Shown here piece after piece: positions 9,773 to 18,380 of a DNA stretch of 64,000 nucleotides (its first letter is position 1; every line of letters starts with the position of its first letter). The notes under the pieces were generated by a model. The model was given only the letters and a program-made list of their open reading frames with translations, was not told where the DNA came from and ran no database searches. Position numbers and translations under genes: made by a program. Location: contig NZ_CP007542.1 in assembly GCF_000478825.2 (NCBI RefSeq), forward strand, positions 1,054,001 through 1,118,000, written 5' to 3'. This DNA is from Synechocystis sp. PCC 6714 (GTDB taxonomy: Bacteria; Cyanobacteriota; Cyanobacteriia; Cyanobacteriales; Microcystaceae).

Positions 9773-10702
9773 GTGGCCACAGCCCAGGTGCTATGTTTTG
9801 GCGAAATGTTGTTTGATTGTCTGGCCGACCAGTTGGGGCAACCGTTGGAATCGGTGCATTCCTGGACTAATTATCCCGGTGGTGCTCCCGCCAATGTGGC
9901 CTGCGCTTTGGTTAAACAGGGAGTTTCCTCCACCTTCATTGGCCGTTTGGGGATGGACAGGGCAGGGCAAGAATTAAAAAGTGTTCTCCAGCGATGCCAA
10001 GTAAATCTGGATGGCCTCCAAATTGACCCCCAGCGACCCACCCGTTTAGTTTACGTTACCCGCACATTGGACGGCGATCGCCATTTTGCTGGATTTGGGC
10101 AATACTCCACCGGGGATTTTGCGGACACTGCCGTAGATCCCAGCTTGATCCCTGAATCTTTATTTGCATCCGCTCAATATCTAGTAATGGGCACCATTGC
10201 CCTGGCCTATCCCGACAGTCGGGCCGCCACGGAGCGCATAGTAGCCTTCGCAGAACAGCATCAGGTAAAGATTTTTTTAGACATCAATTGGCGATCGGTC
10301 TTTTGGCAGGATGAGGCAGAAGCAAAGGAACGCATTCAAGCCCTGATTCCCCAGGCCGAAATTTTGAAATGCACCGACGAAGAAGCGGTCTGGCTCTTTG
10401 GTCGCCAAGATCCTGTCACCATCCACGACAAGTTTCCCCATCTCCAAGGGGTGCTAGTGACCGCGGGAGAAAAGGGTTGTGCCTATTCCTTGGGCGAAAA
10501 CTACGGGGAAATTCCAGCGTTTAAAGTCAATGTGCAGGATACCACCGGCGCAGGGGATAATTTTGTGGCGGGATTTTTAGCCCAGGCCCTTACCCATGGG
10601 GAAAAGTTATTTACAGATAGCAATCTCAGTCGCCAGGCTGTGACCTATGCCAGTGCCATGGGAGCTTTAACCACCCTCCATCCAGGGGCGATCGCCAAAT
10701 AA
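9773..10702 (+). CDS. frk: Fructokinase, PfkB/ribokinase family
   Basis: Phosphorylates fructose to fructose 6-phosphate, probably using fructose released from sucrose. The 309-residue protein has the N-terminal PfkB signature (NYPGGAPANVACALVKQG, then FIGRLGMDRAG) and the C-terminal signature DTTGAGDNFVAGF, where Asp262 is the expected catalytic base and GAGD forms the anion hole. Translation starts at GTG behind a strong ribosome-binding site. It is transcribed divergently from the DUF2079 gene. A degraded partial copy of this gene lies 3 kb downstream at 13071-13371. Confidence 0.93.
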   Translation: MATAQVLCFGEMLFDCLADQLGQPLESVHSWTNYPGGAPANVACALVKQGVSSTFIGRLGMDRAGQELKSVLQRCQVNLDGLQIDPQRPTRLVYVTRTLDGDRHFAGFGQYSTGDFADTAVDPSLIPESLFASAQYLVMGTIALAYPDSRAATERIVAFAEQHQVKIFLDINWRSVFWQDEAEAKERIQALIPQAEILKCTDEEAVWLFGRQDPVTIHDKFPHLQGVLVTAGEKGCAYSLGENYGEIPAFKVNVQDTTGAGDNFVAGFLAQALTHGEKLFTDSNLSRQAVTYASAMGALTTLHPGAIAK

Positions 10703-10844
10703 TCATTGCCCATCAAAATGAAGTAATTGCAGATGAAACTTGAAAACTCAAGGTTAATGGGCCAAAATCTTCTACATATCATTATCTCGGAGAAGTTTAT
10801 ACAAAGTTTTTTATACAACTTCACCGCTCTCCAAAAAAGAAATC

Positions 10845-11576
10845 ATGGCCAAATCCTTAACAGAAAAATCTTCCATCGAAGAAATTCGAGCACGGTTCGA
10901 TGCAGATGTGGAAAGATTCTCCAATCTTGAAACAGGACAAGTCACCACCATTGACGCTCCCCTATCCATGGAGCTAATAACCCAGGCCGCCATTGCCGCC
11001 ACACCAAAGATTGAGCGCATCTTGGACATAGGGTGTGGAGCGGGAAATAACACAATCCGCCTGGTTAGGGAATATAAGGGAAATTTTGCCTGTGATCTTT
11101 GTGACGTTAGTCAACCCATGCTGGAACGGGCAAAACAGCGTCTTTCTCAGGAAACAAACGATGAAATACGTCTTTTTGAGGGAGATTTCCGAAGTATTCA
11201 ATTTGAAGAATCCAGTTACGATGTTATTATCGCCGCCGCAGTGCTCCATCATTTACGGGATAATGCCGACTGGGAGAACGCCTTCAAGAAAATTTACGGA
11301 TTGTTGCGTCCCGGAGGTAGTTTTTGGATCACAGATTTAGTAATCCAAGAATCCGCTGCCGTTGATGCCTTGATGTGGCAAAGGTATGGCTCCTATCTTG
11401 AAGATTTAAAAGGAGCAGAATATCGGGAAAAAGTATTTGAATACATTGACAAGGAAGATTCCCCCCGTCCTCTAACCTTTCAGCTTGAACTTATGCGGCA
11501 GGTTGGCTTTCAATCCGTTGAAGTACTGCACAAAAATTCCTGTTTCGCCGCCTTTGGTGCCATTAAAGGAAAATAA
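10845..11576 (+). CDS. Class I SAM-dependent methyltransferase
   Basis: A 243-residue Rossmann-fold methyltransferase. Motif I is ILDIGCGAGNNTIRLV near residue 65, the acidic residue of motif II follows in FACDLCDVSQPMLERA, and the post-motif region has FEGDFRSIQF and YDVIIAAAVLHHL. The layout resembles trans-aconitate and small-molecule methyltransferases; the substrate cannot be named. It is the first gene after fructokinase in a stretch that ends with the fructokinase remnant, so it may have arrived with the neighbouring accessory genes. Confidence 0.88.
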   Translation: MAKSLTEKSSIEEIRARFDADVERFSNLETGQVTTIDAPLSMELITQAAIAATPKIERILDIGCGAGNNTIRLVREYKGNFACDLCDVSQPMLERAKQRLSQETNDEIRLFEGDFRSIQFEESSYDVIIAAAVLHHLRDNADWENAFKKIYGLLRPGGSFWITDLVIQESAAVDALMWQRYGSYLEDLKGAEYREKVFEYIDKEDSPRPLTFQLELMRQVGFQSVEVLHKNSCFAAFGAIKGK

Positions 11577-11713
11577 TCGGATAAGGCGATCGGTAATTAA
11601 TCATTGCTATAGTCATTGGGAGATAATACGCAGCTCAATCCACAAGGTCAGCCAAGGTTGAGTTCTGAGTGAGCGGCGGCAAGATCTATCGGCAGTTTAC
11701 TCCAGCCATATTT

Positions 11714-12472
11714 TTAGGTCGCTTTCACAGATCGCTCCTCCCAAGTTGCAACCAAAAATGCTGCCATTGAACCGGCTAAATTAACGGCAAGTGTAGCGTG
11801 CCGAGGAGAGGGTTTGACAGCTTTTTTGCCTCTACCATGAGCATCGCTTAGCCTATTTCGTAAAGTACCAAGCCCTTGAATTACTGACTCACAACCACCA
11901 AGAATTTGCTTAAAGATCTTTTCTTGATGCTGTTCAGGAGCCATATTAAGTTGTTTAGCAGTTTCTTTATAAAGTTTAGGCAAATCATCTTTATAGCTGT
12001 GAGCAATACCTGCTTCATCCAAAATATGTTTGCAGACTGATTCAATTAATGTGCGTGCCATAGTAATTGCTGCTTCTGGATCTTCACTACGCCGCTCAAG
12101 AGCTTTTTGCCAAGCAATGTGAACGTGTTCAATATCGAAATCGACAAGAATCGCAGAAATGTCGTCATCTGCTGGATGAGCTTCAATAACATTTTGCTCT
12201 AAAAAATTAATTAATGAACTAAATTTTTCCCATATGAACATCCTTCGTTCTTGGTAGGTATCAAAGCTTCCTTTAATGAAACCCCAAAATTTTGAGAGTT
12301 CATCGTAAGTCTTCACAAATTGAGGAAGACGATCTCTGACAGTGGGATCTCTTAATAATTTTAAACGGAGTTCACTGTACTTTTCCTCACTGGCATTACT
12401 ATCTGTGGCGCGAGCAATTAATATATCTTGTAGTTGTCGTACTTTGTCTAATTTTCCCAAAAGTATTGTCAT
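11714..12472 (-). CDS. AbiC-type abortive-infection family protein
   Basis: A 252-residue soluble protein. The C-terminal ~100 residues match the Abi_C family: TLIESVCKHILDEAG, DLPKLYKETAKQLNMAP, KQILGGCESVIQGLGTLRN, SDAHGRG and HATLAVNLAGSMAAFL. The RN-x-x-x-DAHG segment resembles the R(x4-6)H motif of HEPN-type RNases, suggesting an RNA-targeting effector; that is inference. The ATG at 12472 (MTILLGKLDKVRQLQ) is preferred to a TTG at 12529, because related proteins as I remember them begin there and GGAAA lies just upstream. The gene stands alone, opposite the methyltransferase, in an accessory patch. Confidence 0.8.
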   Translation of the reverse strand: MTILLGKLDKVRQLQDILIARATDSNASEEKYSELRLKLLRDPTVRDRLPQFVKTYDELSKFWGFIKGSFDTYQERRMFIWEKFSSLINFLEQNVIEAHPADDDISAILVDFDIEHVHIAWQKALERRSEDPEAAITMARTLIESVCKHILDEAGIAHSYKDDLPKLYKETAKQLNMAPEQHQEKIFKQILGGCESVIQGLGTLRNRLSDAHGRGKKAVKPSPRHATLAVNLAGSMAAFLVATWEERSVKAT

Positions 12473-12610
12473 CGTTTCCAAAAGCTGAATTCTAAAATGT
12501 GCTAACCCAAGTTGTCCAACAACAGTCAAGTTAACACCAAAAGTCTATAGATAACCCCAAACAACAGCCTTAACCATTAACCACGTAACATTTTATCTCT
12601 ATTGATTATA

Positions 12611-12640
12611 CAAAAACTTTCCATGTGATGTTTCAAATTG
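12611..12640 (+). repeat. Short degenerate direct repeat, copy A
   Basis: CAAAAACTTTCCATGTGATG followed by TTTCAAATTG. It resembles copies B and C on either side of the antitoxin-like gene, but lacks the terminal HIP1 site. Confidence 0.5.
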
Positions 12641-12647
12641 AGTGATT

Positions 12648-12690
12648 GCAGAAAAACTTTATGTAATGCTTGAAATTATGGCGATCGCCA
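12648..12690 (+). repeat. Short direct repeat, copy B, ending in HIP1
   Basis: GCAGAAAAACTTTATGTAAT, then GCTTGAAATTATGGCGATCG and CC. It is close to copy C at 13039-13081. B and C bracket the orphan antitoxin gene as direct repeats. Confidence 0.65.
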
Positions 12691-12727
12691 GTGAAACAGG
12701 TATTGGTTTATGATTCTTTGAATAGGA

Positions 12728-12919
12728 CTAGTCATAATCTGATTCTTGCTGGTCTAAGGCCAAGAATAACTCCTCAGCATTTAAGCTTAAATCTTCGTCT
12801 GTCAAGGGTAGAGAATCAAAATGAGCTATTCGCCTGAAGATTTCCAATGCTATCTTTCTTTGTTCTATATTGGGTAACTTGTCAAAGTTATTAAGAATTT
12901 CTTGAGCTAAGGCAGTCAT
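12728..12919 (-). CDS. Orphan antitoxin-like small protein
   Basis: A 63-residue acidic protein starting MTALAQEILNNFDKLPNIEQ and ending LDQQESDYD. The pattern (helical N-terminus, PLTDEDL, then AEELFLALDQQE) matches small cyanobacterial proteins usually annotated as antitoxins upstream of a MazF/PemK or PIN toxin. The ~200 bp downstream hold only repeats, so the toxin is missing. An in-frame extension to 13054 exists, but it runs through repeat copy C and shows no domain, so the internal ATG at 12919 was chosen. The function is a family-level guess. Confidence 0.6.
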   Translation of the reverse strand: MTALAQEILNNFDKLPNIEQRKIALEIFRRIAHFDSLPLTDEDLSLNAEELFLALDQQESDYD

Positions 12920-13038
12920 AGAATTATACTGAACACCTACTTTAAAGCCTAGCATAGTTGCCAGAACGTAAGCATATTTCCTTAGAATCGCTGCCAACAT
13001 TGGTTTAAGGACATTTAACCTGTTCAAATAGGGTAATC

Positions 13039-13081
13039 GCAGGAAAATTTCCATGTAATACGTGAAATCATGGCGATCGCC
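13039..13081 (+). repeat. Short direct repeat, copy C, ending in HIP1 at the remnant junction
   Basis: GCAGGAAAATTTCCATGTAA, then TACGTGAAATCATGGCGATC and GCC. It matches copy B with a few differences. Its final GGCGATCGCC is also the first ten bases of the fructokinase-like remnant, so the two sequences join exactly at a HIP1 site. Confidence 0.65.
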
Positions 13082-13371
13082 ATTTTGCTGGGTTTGGGGA
13101 ATACTTCAGCGGGGACTTTGCCGACACTGCGGCATCCAGAGGCCGCCATTCCTAAATCACTATTTAACTCCGCCCAATATTTGGTGAAGAGCACCATTGC
13201 CCTGGCCTATCCCGACAGCCGGACCGCGCGGAACGTATAATCGCCCTGACAGAATAGGATCAAGGAAATATTTCAAGTGGTGATCGGTGGTGTGGGATGT
13301 GCCCCGTCGTCAGGCTGTAACCTATCCCAGTGCCATGGGAGCTTTAACCACTCTCCATCCAGAGGCGATCG
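13071..13371 (+). pseudogene. Decayed internal fragment of fructokinase
   Basis: This stretch is clearly related to the intact fructokinase gene. Positions 13071-13288 follow 10074-10299 (shared runs include GGCGATCGCCATTTTGCTGG and GCACCATTGCCCTGGCCTAT). Positions 13307-13371 follow 10628-10692 (shared run CAGTGCCATGGGAGCTTTAA). About 330 bp of the parent between them are missing, and substitutions and small indels leave no usable frame. It lies in the same orientation as the parent and marks the far edge of the accessory genes between the two copies. Confidence 0.85.
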
Positions 13372-13568
13372 TTGCTTCAAATACAGCTAAAATTTCCCCA
13401 ACCCGATGAACTTCTCCAGGTAAAAGGTTTAAATTTGGGTAAGTAGGAGTCTGTCACCACTACAGGAAAAAGTATTGCAAAATACATAACTGGCAAATGA
13501 GGATGGGCAAAATATAGAAAGAAGCAAATCGCAAGCATAGAAAACGGCAAAGTTAAACCACTAAAACT

Positions 13569-14024
13569 ATGGAATTTACATTTTTGCTCCCCCTCACCAT
13601 TGGTTTAATGGTGGGCTATAAGGCCTGGGGTTCTCAGCACGACATTGCCCATCTAGCAGTGGTTTTTGCCATTGTTAATCTACTGGTGAGCTTACTATTG
13701 GCCCCGTGGGAAATACAAGTTGTTTTGCTAATCTTAATAGTTGTTTTAGCTGGGCCATTGTGGCAAAAATTTGACAATAAAAATAATTTTCAAGTTGCTC
13801 AAACTAACGAAGATAAAGATGCCACACTTCATTACCGTGGAGTTACCTATGAATCTCCAAAATCAGCTGTTTCCATAGAAGAAACCAAGAAAGTTACGAA
13901 GTGCTACCGAGGCATTGATTACGAATCCTCTGGAGCGTACACCCGAAGCGATAATGATCCCAAGGGCAAGGTAATTAAATATCGAGGCATTAATATAAAA
14001 ACCAAAGCAGAAGACCAAGATTGA
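13569..14024 (+). CDS. Membrane protein with DUF4278-type YRGxxY repeats
   Basis: A 151-residue protein with two or three hydrophobic helices in residues 3-65 and a charged cytoplasmic tail. The tail carries three copies of a short motif: LHYRGVTYES, KCYRGIDYESS and IKYRGINIK. This is the hallmark of DUF4278, a small cyanobacterial domain of unknown function. No ribosome-binding site stands out before the ATG. Its promoter must lie in 13372-13568, which holds no other gene. Confidence 0.78.
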   Translation: MEFTFLLPLTIGLMVGYKAWGSQHDIAHLAVVFAIVNLLVSLLLAPWEIQVVLLILIVVLAGPLWQKFDNKNNFQVAQTNEDKDATLHYRGVTYESPKSAVSIEETKKVTKCYRGIDYESSGAYTRSDNDPKGKVIKYRGINIKTKAEDQD

Positions 14025-14060
14025 CCGAATTATTAATGATTAAATGCTGCTGGTCAAATT

Positions 14061-14092
14061 CTCCCCCAAACACTCTGACAATTTCGGGGGAG
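14061..14092. terminator. Possible bidirectional hairpin between convergent genes
   Basis: CTCCCCC (14061-14067) pairs with GGGGGAG (14086-14092) across an 18-nt loop, between the convergent DUF4278 gene and chlN. No T-run follows on either strand, so termination is uncertain. Confidence 0.35.
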
Positions 14093-14162
14093 TGGAAGAT
14101 GCTTACCTCCCTATTGATAATGGCTTGGGAGGTGTGCTCAGTGCGATTAATAGTTAAGTCCG

Positions 14163-15575
<1,413 letters not shown>

Positions 15576-15605
15576 TTAGGTTCTCCTAGGATAATTTTTA
15601 TCTTG

Positions 15606-16092
15606 CCCCCCTAACCCCCCAATACTGGGGGGAATAGAGTTTGTGTTGTCTGAGTAATTTTTTCTAAAACTTTTGGTAAATCATCAATAACTTGATCGTT
15701 GGTAAATCGTAAAACATAATGACCAAATTCTTTGAGTTTTCCAGATCGATATTGGTCATACTCCTGTCGGCTATGATGAATACTTCCATCCACCTCTATT
15801 ACTAATTTTAGTTGTGGACAATAAAAGTCAACAATGAAATTACCAATAGGATGTTGCCGACGAAACTTAAAGCCTAAAATTTGGCGATTTCGTAATGAAT
15901 GCCACAAAATTTTCTCAGCCTGTGTTGCTCCTTTTCTCAAAGTACGAGCTGCTTGCTCAATTTCTTTAGTTGTTCCACGAATCCTATGGGAATCTTTCAT
16001 CAGAAATGAATTCAAGCTTGTCTAAAATACTGTCGGCAACTCTTTGAAAATTTAGGGTTACCAAGTCCCCCAATTTTGGGGGATTTAGGGGG
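15606..16092. mobile_element. DUF559 gene bounded by inverted G/C-palindromic repeats
   Basis: The left end (15606-15634) reads CCCCCCTAA then CCCCCCAATACTGGGGGG. The right end (16067-16092) reads CCCCCAATTTTGGGGG then ATTTAGGGGG. The left end reverse-complemented gives palindrome + TTAGGGGGG, so the ends are inverted copies of one motif. A further GATTTAGGGGGGC lies just outside at 16117-16129. Together with the endonuclease-like gene between them this looks like a small mobile or homing unit inserted between chlL and chlN. Confidence 0.6.
15611..16000 (-). CDS. DUF559 (Vsr-like) putative endonuclease
   Basis: A 129-residue protein with the DUF559 pattern: RTLRKGATQAEKILWHSLRN, then GFKFRRQHPIGNFIVDFYCP, LKLVIEVDGSIHH, and FGHYVLRFTNDQV near the end. 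D-x-Y-C-P and E-V-D-G supply the acidic residues of the very-short-patch/restriction-endonuclease-like fold. The final residues PPVLGG are encoded by the left boundary repeat itself. The ATG at 16000 is preferred over a TTG at 16015. The gene interrupts chlL-chlN on the same strand, so chlN transcription from the chlL promoter would have to pass through it. Confidence 0.82.
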   Translation of the reverse strand: MKDSHRIRGTTKEIEQAARTLRKGATQAEKILWHSLRNRQILGFKFRRQHPIGNFIVDFYCPQLKLVIEVDGSIHHSRQEYDQYRSGKLKEFGHYVLRFTNDQVIDDLPKVLEKITQTTQTLFPPVLGG

Positions 16093-16132
16093 CTTAGTTA
16101 TCAATCGACGGATCAGATTTAGGGGGGCAGGC

Positions 16133-16999
16133 CTAAACCATCATCAAGTCTAATTCTTTGGTTTGGCTAGCGGGCTGGGTAGGATTGAGGTAGAAATCAG
16201 AGAGTAGGCTAAACAAATCCCGATCCTGGGCATCCTTGGGCACTACTCCTTCCGGTTGGGCCAAAAGTTGATCCGCAATATTCAAATAATATTCACAAAC
16301 GTATTCCAGGGAAGGGTCGGACTCGGCCATTTCAAATAAGGTTTTGCCTTTGACTCGGGAAACCCGAATGTCTTCAATTAAGGGCAAAATTTCCAACACT
16401 GGCATGGGAACGGCTTCCAGATATTTATCAATTAAGTCCCGTTTGGAAGTGCGATTGCCAATTAAACCAGCCAGGCGGAGGCTATGGGTACGAGCTTTTT
16501 CCCGCACGGAAGCAGCGATTCGGTTGGCAGCAAACAGAGCATCAAAACCGTTGTCTGTAACAATCAAACAATAGTCGGCATAGTTTAACGGGGCGGCAAA
16601 ACCACCACAAACTACGTCCCCTAGCACGTCAAACAGAATCACGTCGTACTCGTCAAAGGCGTTGAGTTCCTTCAGCAATTTCACTGTTTCCCCCACCACA
16701 TAACCGCCACAACCAGCTCCAGCGGGGGGTCCACCGGCCTCTACACAATCAACCCCAGCATAACCTTTGTAAATTACATCCTCGGGCCAGATGTCTTCGT
16801 AGTGAAAATCTTTTTCTTGCAACGTGTCAATGATGGTGGGAATCAAGAAACCGGTGAGGGTAAAGGTGCTGTCATGTTTGGGATCACAACCAATTTGGAG
16901 AACTTTTTTACCCCGTTTGGCTAACGCTGTAGAGATGTTGCAACTGGTGGTGGATTTACCGATTCCGCCTTTTCCATATACCGCAAGTGTCAGTGTCAA
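16133..16999 (-). CDS. chlL: Light-independent protochlorophyllide reductase iron-sulfur ATP-binding protein
   Basis: ChlL is the NifH-like ATPase dimer that donates electrons to ChlN-ChlB for dark chlorophyll synthesis. The 288-residue protein has the P-loop GKGGIGKS at residues 9-16 and the [4Fe-4S] cysteines Cys97 (GAGCGGY) and Cys131 (VVCGGFA). Translation most likely starts at a TTG codon (16997-16999). The frame is open further upstream, but homology starts at [11 protein letters not shown], and AGGAG at 17008-17012 lies 8 nt before the TTG. The resulting length fits the family. An ATG start at 17074 would add 25 residues foreign to ChlL. Confidence 0.96.
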   Translation of the reverse strand: MTLTLAVYGKGGIGKSTTSCNISTALAKRGKKVLQIGCDPKHDSTFTLTGFLIPTIIDTLQEKDFHYEDIWPEDVIYKGYAGVDCVEAGGPPAGAGCGGYVVGETVKLLKELNAFDEYDVILFDVLGDVVCGGFAAPLNYADYCLIVTDNGFDALFAANRIAASVREKARTHSLRLAGLIGNRTSKRDLIDKYLEAVPMPVLEILPLIEDIRVSRVKGKTLFEMAESDPSLEYVCEYYLNIADQLLAQPEGVVPKDAQDRDLFSLLSDFYLNPTQPASQTKELDLMMV

Positions 17000-17527
17000 G
17001 GGAGTTGCTCCTAAAAAAATGCTAGGTCTGGGATGATGCTCAGGAAGTTTCATTCTCCGCTGGGCTGATCGCATTATTAGCGAGGTTTAAGGTCTTGGTG
17101 AAATAGATCAGGGCAGAAATTCAGCTTAAAAAAGTTCATTTATAATTTAAATCACATTAAAACATTCGTTTAAGTCTTTAAATCTATAAAAACGACTATT
17201 TTGAAATTTTGTGTTTATATTTTTATTAAAGTAAGACAAAAATAAAATATTGCTTTTGAGTAACTATACCCACGGCGATCGCCGATCAACTCTAGACCCC
17301 CCTTGCGTTAACTGTACTTAATCAAACTTGAGTTATACTCCTTAAGGATAGAGTGTTTAGAGATTAACTCAGGGAAGTTTCCACCAAAATGAACTATCTA
17401 AACTCCAACTTGTCCCATTGATCCCCAGAAAAATTTGGGCCCCTGGGCCGGGAAAAAAGCAGAGAAAGATTAATAAATGTGAATTTTTGCCAAAAGTACT
17501 CAAATCAGCCCAATACCGCAATCAAAC
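17000..17527. other. AT-rich region upstream of chlL
   Basis: About 530 bp without a credible gene. It contains the chlL ribosome-binding site (AGGAG, 17008-17012), a strongly AT-rich tract at roughly 17130-17260 that probably holds the chlL promoter on the minus strand, and a HIP1 site near 17275. No clear terminator was seen for the 17528-18223 gene that ends here. Confidence 0.5.
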
Positions 17528-18223
17528 TTAACGAATTCGGCCATAAGTTCCCAATGATTGAGGCCGACGGCGACGGGGTCCGGGGGCACCAAATTGATCA
17601 CTAATATCCCGGAAAATATCTCGACGCACCACCGGATAATCCCCCACCCAGAGATCCAACTCCGGCAAATGGAGATCGCTGAGTTTATCCACCCGTTCCA
17701 ACTCCGCATTTTTGGAGAACAACAACATTTCCGCCACCATGCCCGCACGAATTGCTTTATACGTCTTTTGTACCGGAGCCTGCACCACCGCCCGGAATCC
17801 CTGGCGATCGCCTACTTCAAGGTTAATGCGCCGCTCAATATTTTCCACCACCACTAAGCGACCAAACTGATCCGCCTGCTGGGTTTCATTAATAACCTCT
17901 TCGGTAATAAAAATATCCAGCACTTCCCCCCGCCAAAAACCCACATAGGGAAAACGACGGTACTGATTATTTCGCACACTGGCCACATACACTGGGCACC
18001 AGAGCCAATACATGCCGCCGATGATGAAACAAACCAATTCCACCCCCTGGGCTCCATGGCCAAAAATTAGGCCCACAATCCAGATGGAAACTACGATTAA
18101 TAGGGAGATCAATAACCGGGCCAAGAGATTGTAGACCTTACCCCAGGCGAAGGAATATTGTGCCCCGGTGGCGATGAGTGGCACCACTTGATCAAACGTT
18201 TCTCTGGTTAGGGGAACGAGCAT
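17528..18223 (-). CDS. Conserved membrane protein of unknown function
   Basis: A 231-residue protein with two hydrophobic helices at about residues 33-55 (LLARLLISLLIVVSIWIVG) and 60-80 (VELVCFIIGGMYWLWCPVYV), followed by a soluble domain of about 140 residues ending in a basic, arginine-rich tail (GAPGPRRRRPQSLG). The family looks cyanobacterial; transport annotations sometimes given to such proteins have no support in this sequence. It is divergent from the GH57 gene. Confidence 0.72.
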   Translation of the reverse strand: MLVPLTRETFDQVVPLIATGAQYSFAWGKVYNLLARLLISLLIVVSIWIVGLIFGHGAQGVELVCFIIGGMYWLWCPVYVASVRNNQYRRFPYVGFWRGEVLDIFITEEVINETQQADQFGRLVVVENIERRINLEVGDRQGFRAVVQAPVQKTYKAIRAGMVAEMLLFSKNAELERVDKLSDLHLPELDLWVGDYPVVRRDIFRDISDQFGAPGPRRRRPQSLGTYGRIR

Positions 18224-18380
18224 GGCATTAACGGCGATGGGCTATGGGGTGTATTATATCGAGCTTGGCTAAATGATCCCCGCCCTGCAAAGCAAAATTT
18301 TCCCGTGGCCATATTTTGATAAGATTGGCTACAAGTTAGCCGCTAACTTTGTACTATCCCGCATCAGGTGCGTAACTCCT

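Noticed and set aside
12920-13054. Longer form of the antitoxin-like protein
   Set aside because: The extension runs through a repeat copy and has no antitoxin similarity.
15606-16129. CRISPR-like array from the G/C palindromes
   Set aside because: Only two or three non-identical copies, inverted rather than direct, and unevenly spaced around a gene.
17000-17074. ATG-started longer form of ChlL
   Set aside because: The extra 25 residues are foreign to ChlL, and a well-spaced AGGAG points to the TTG at 16999.
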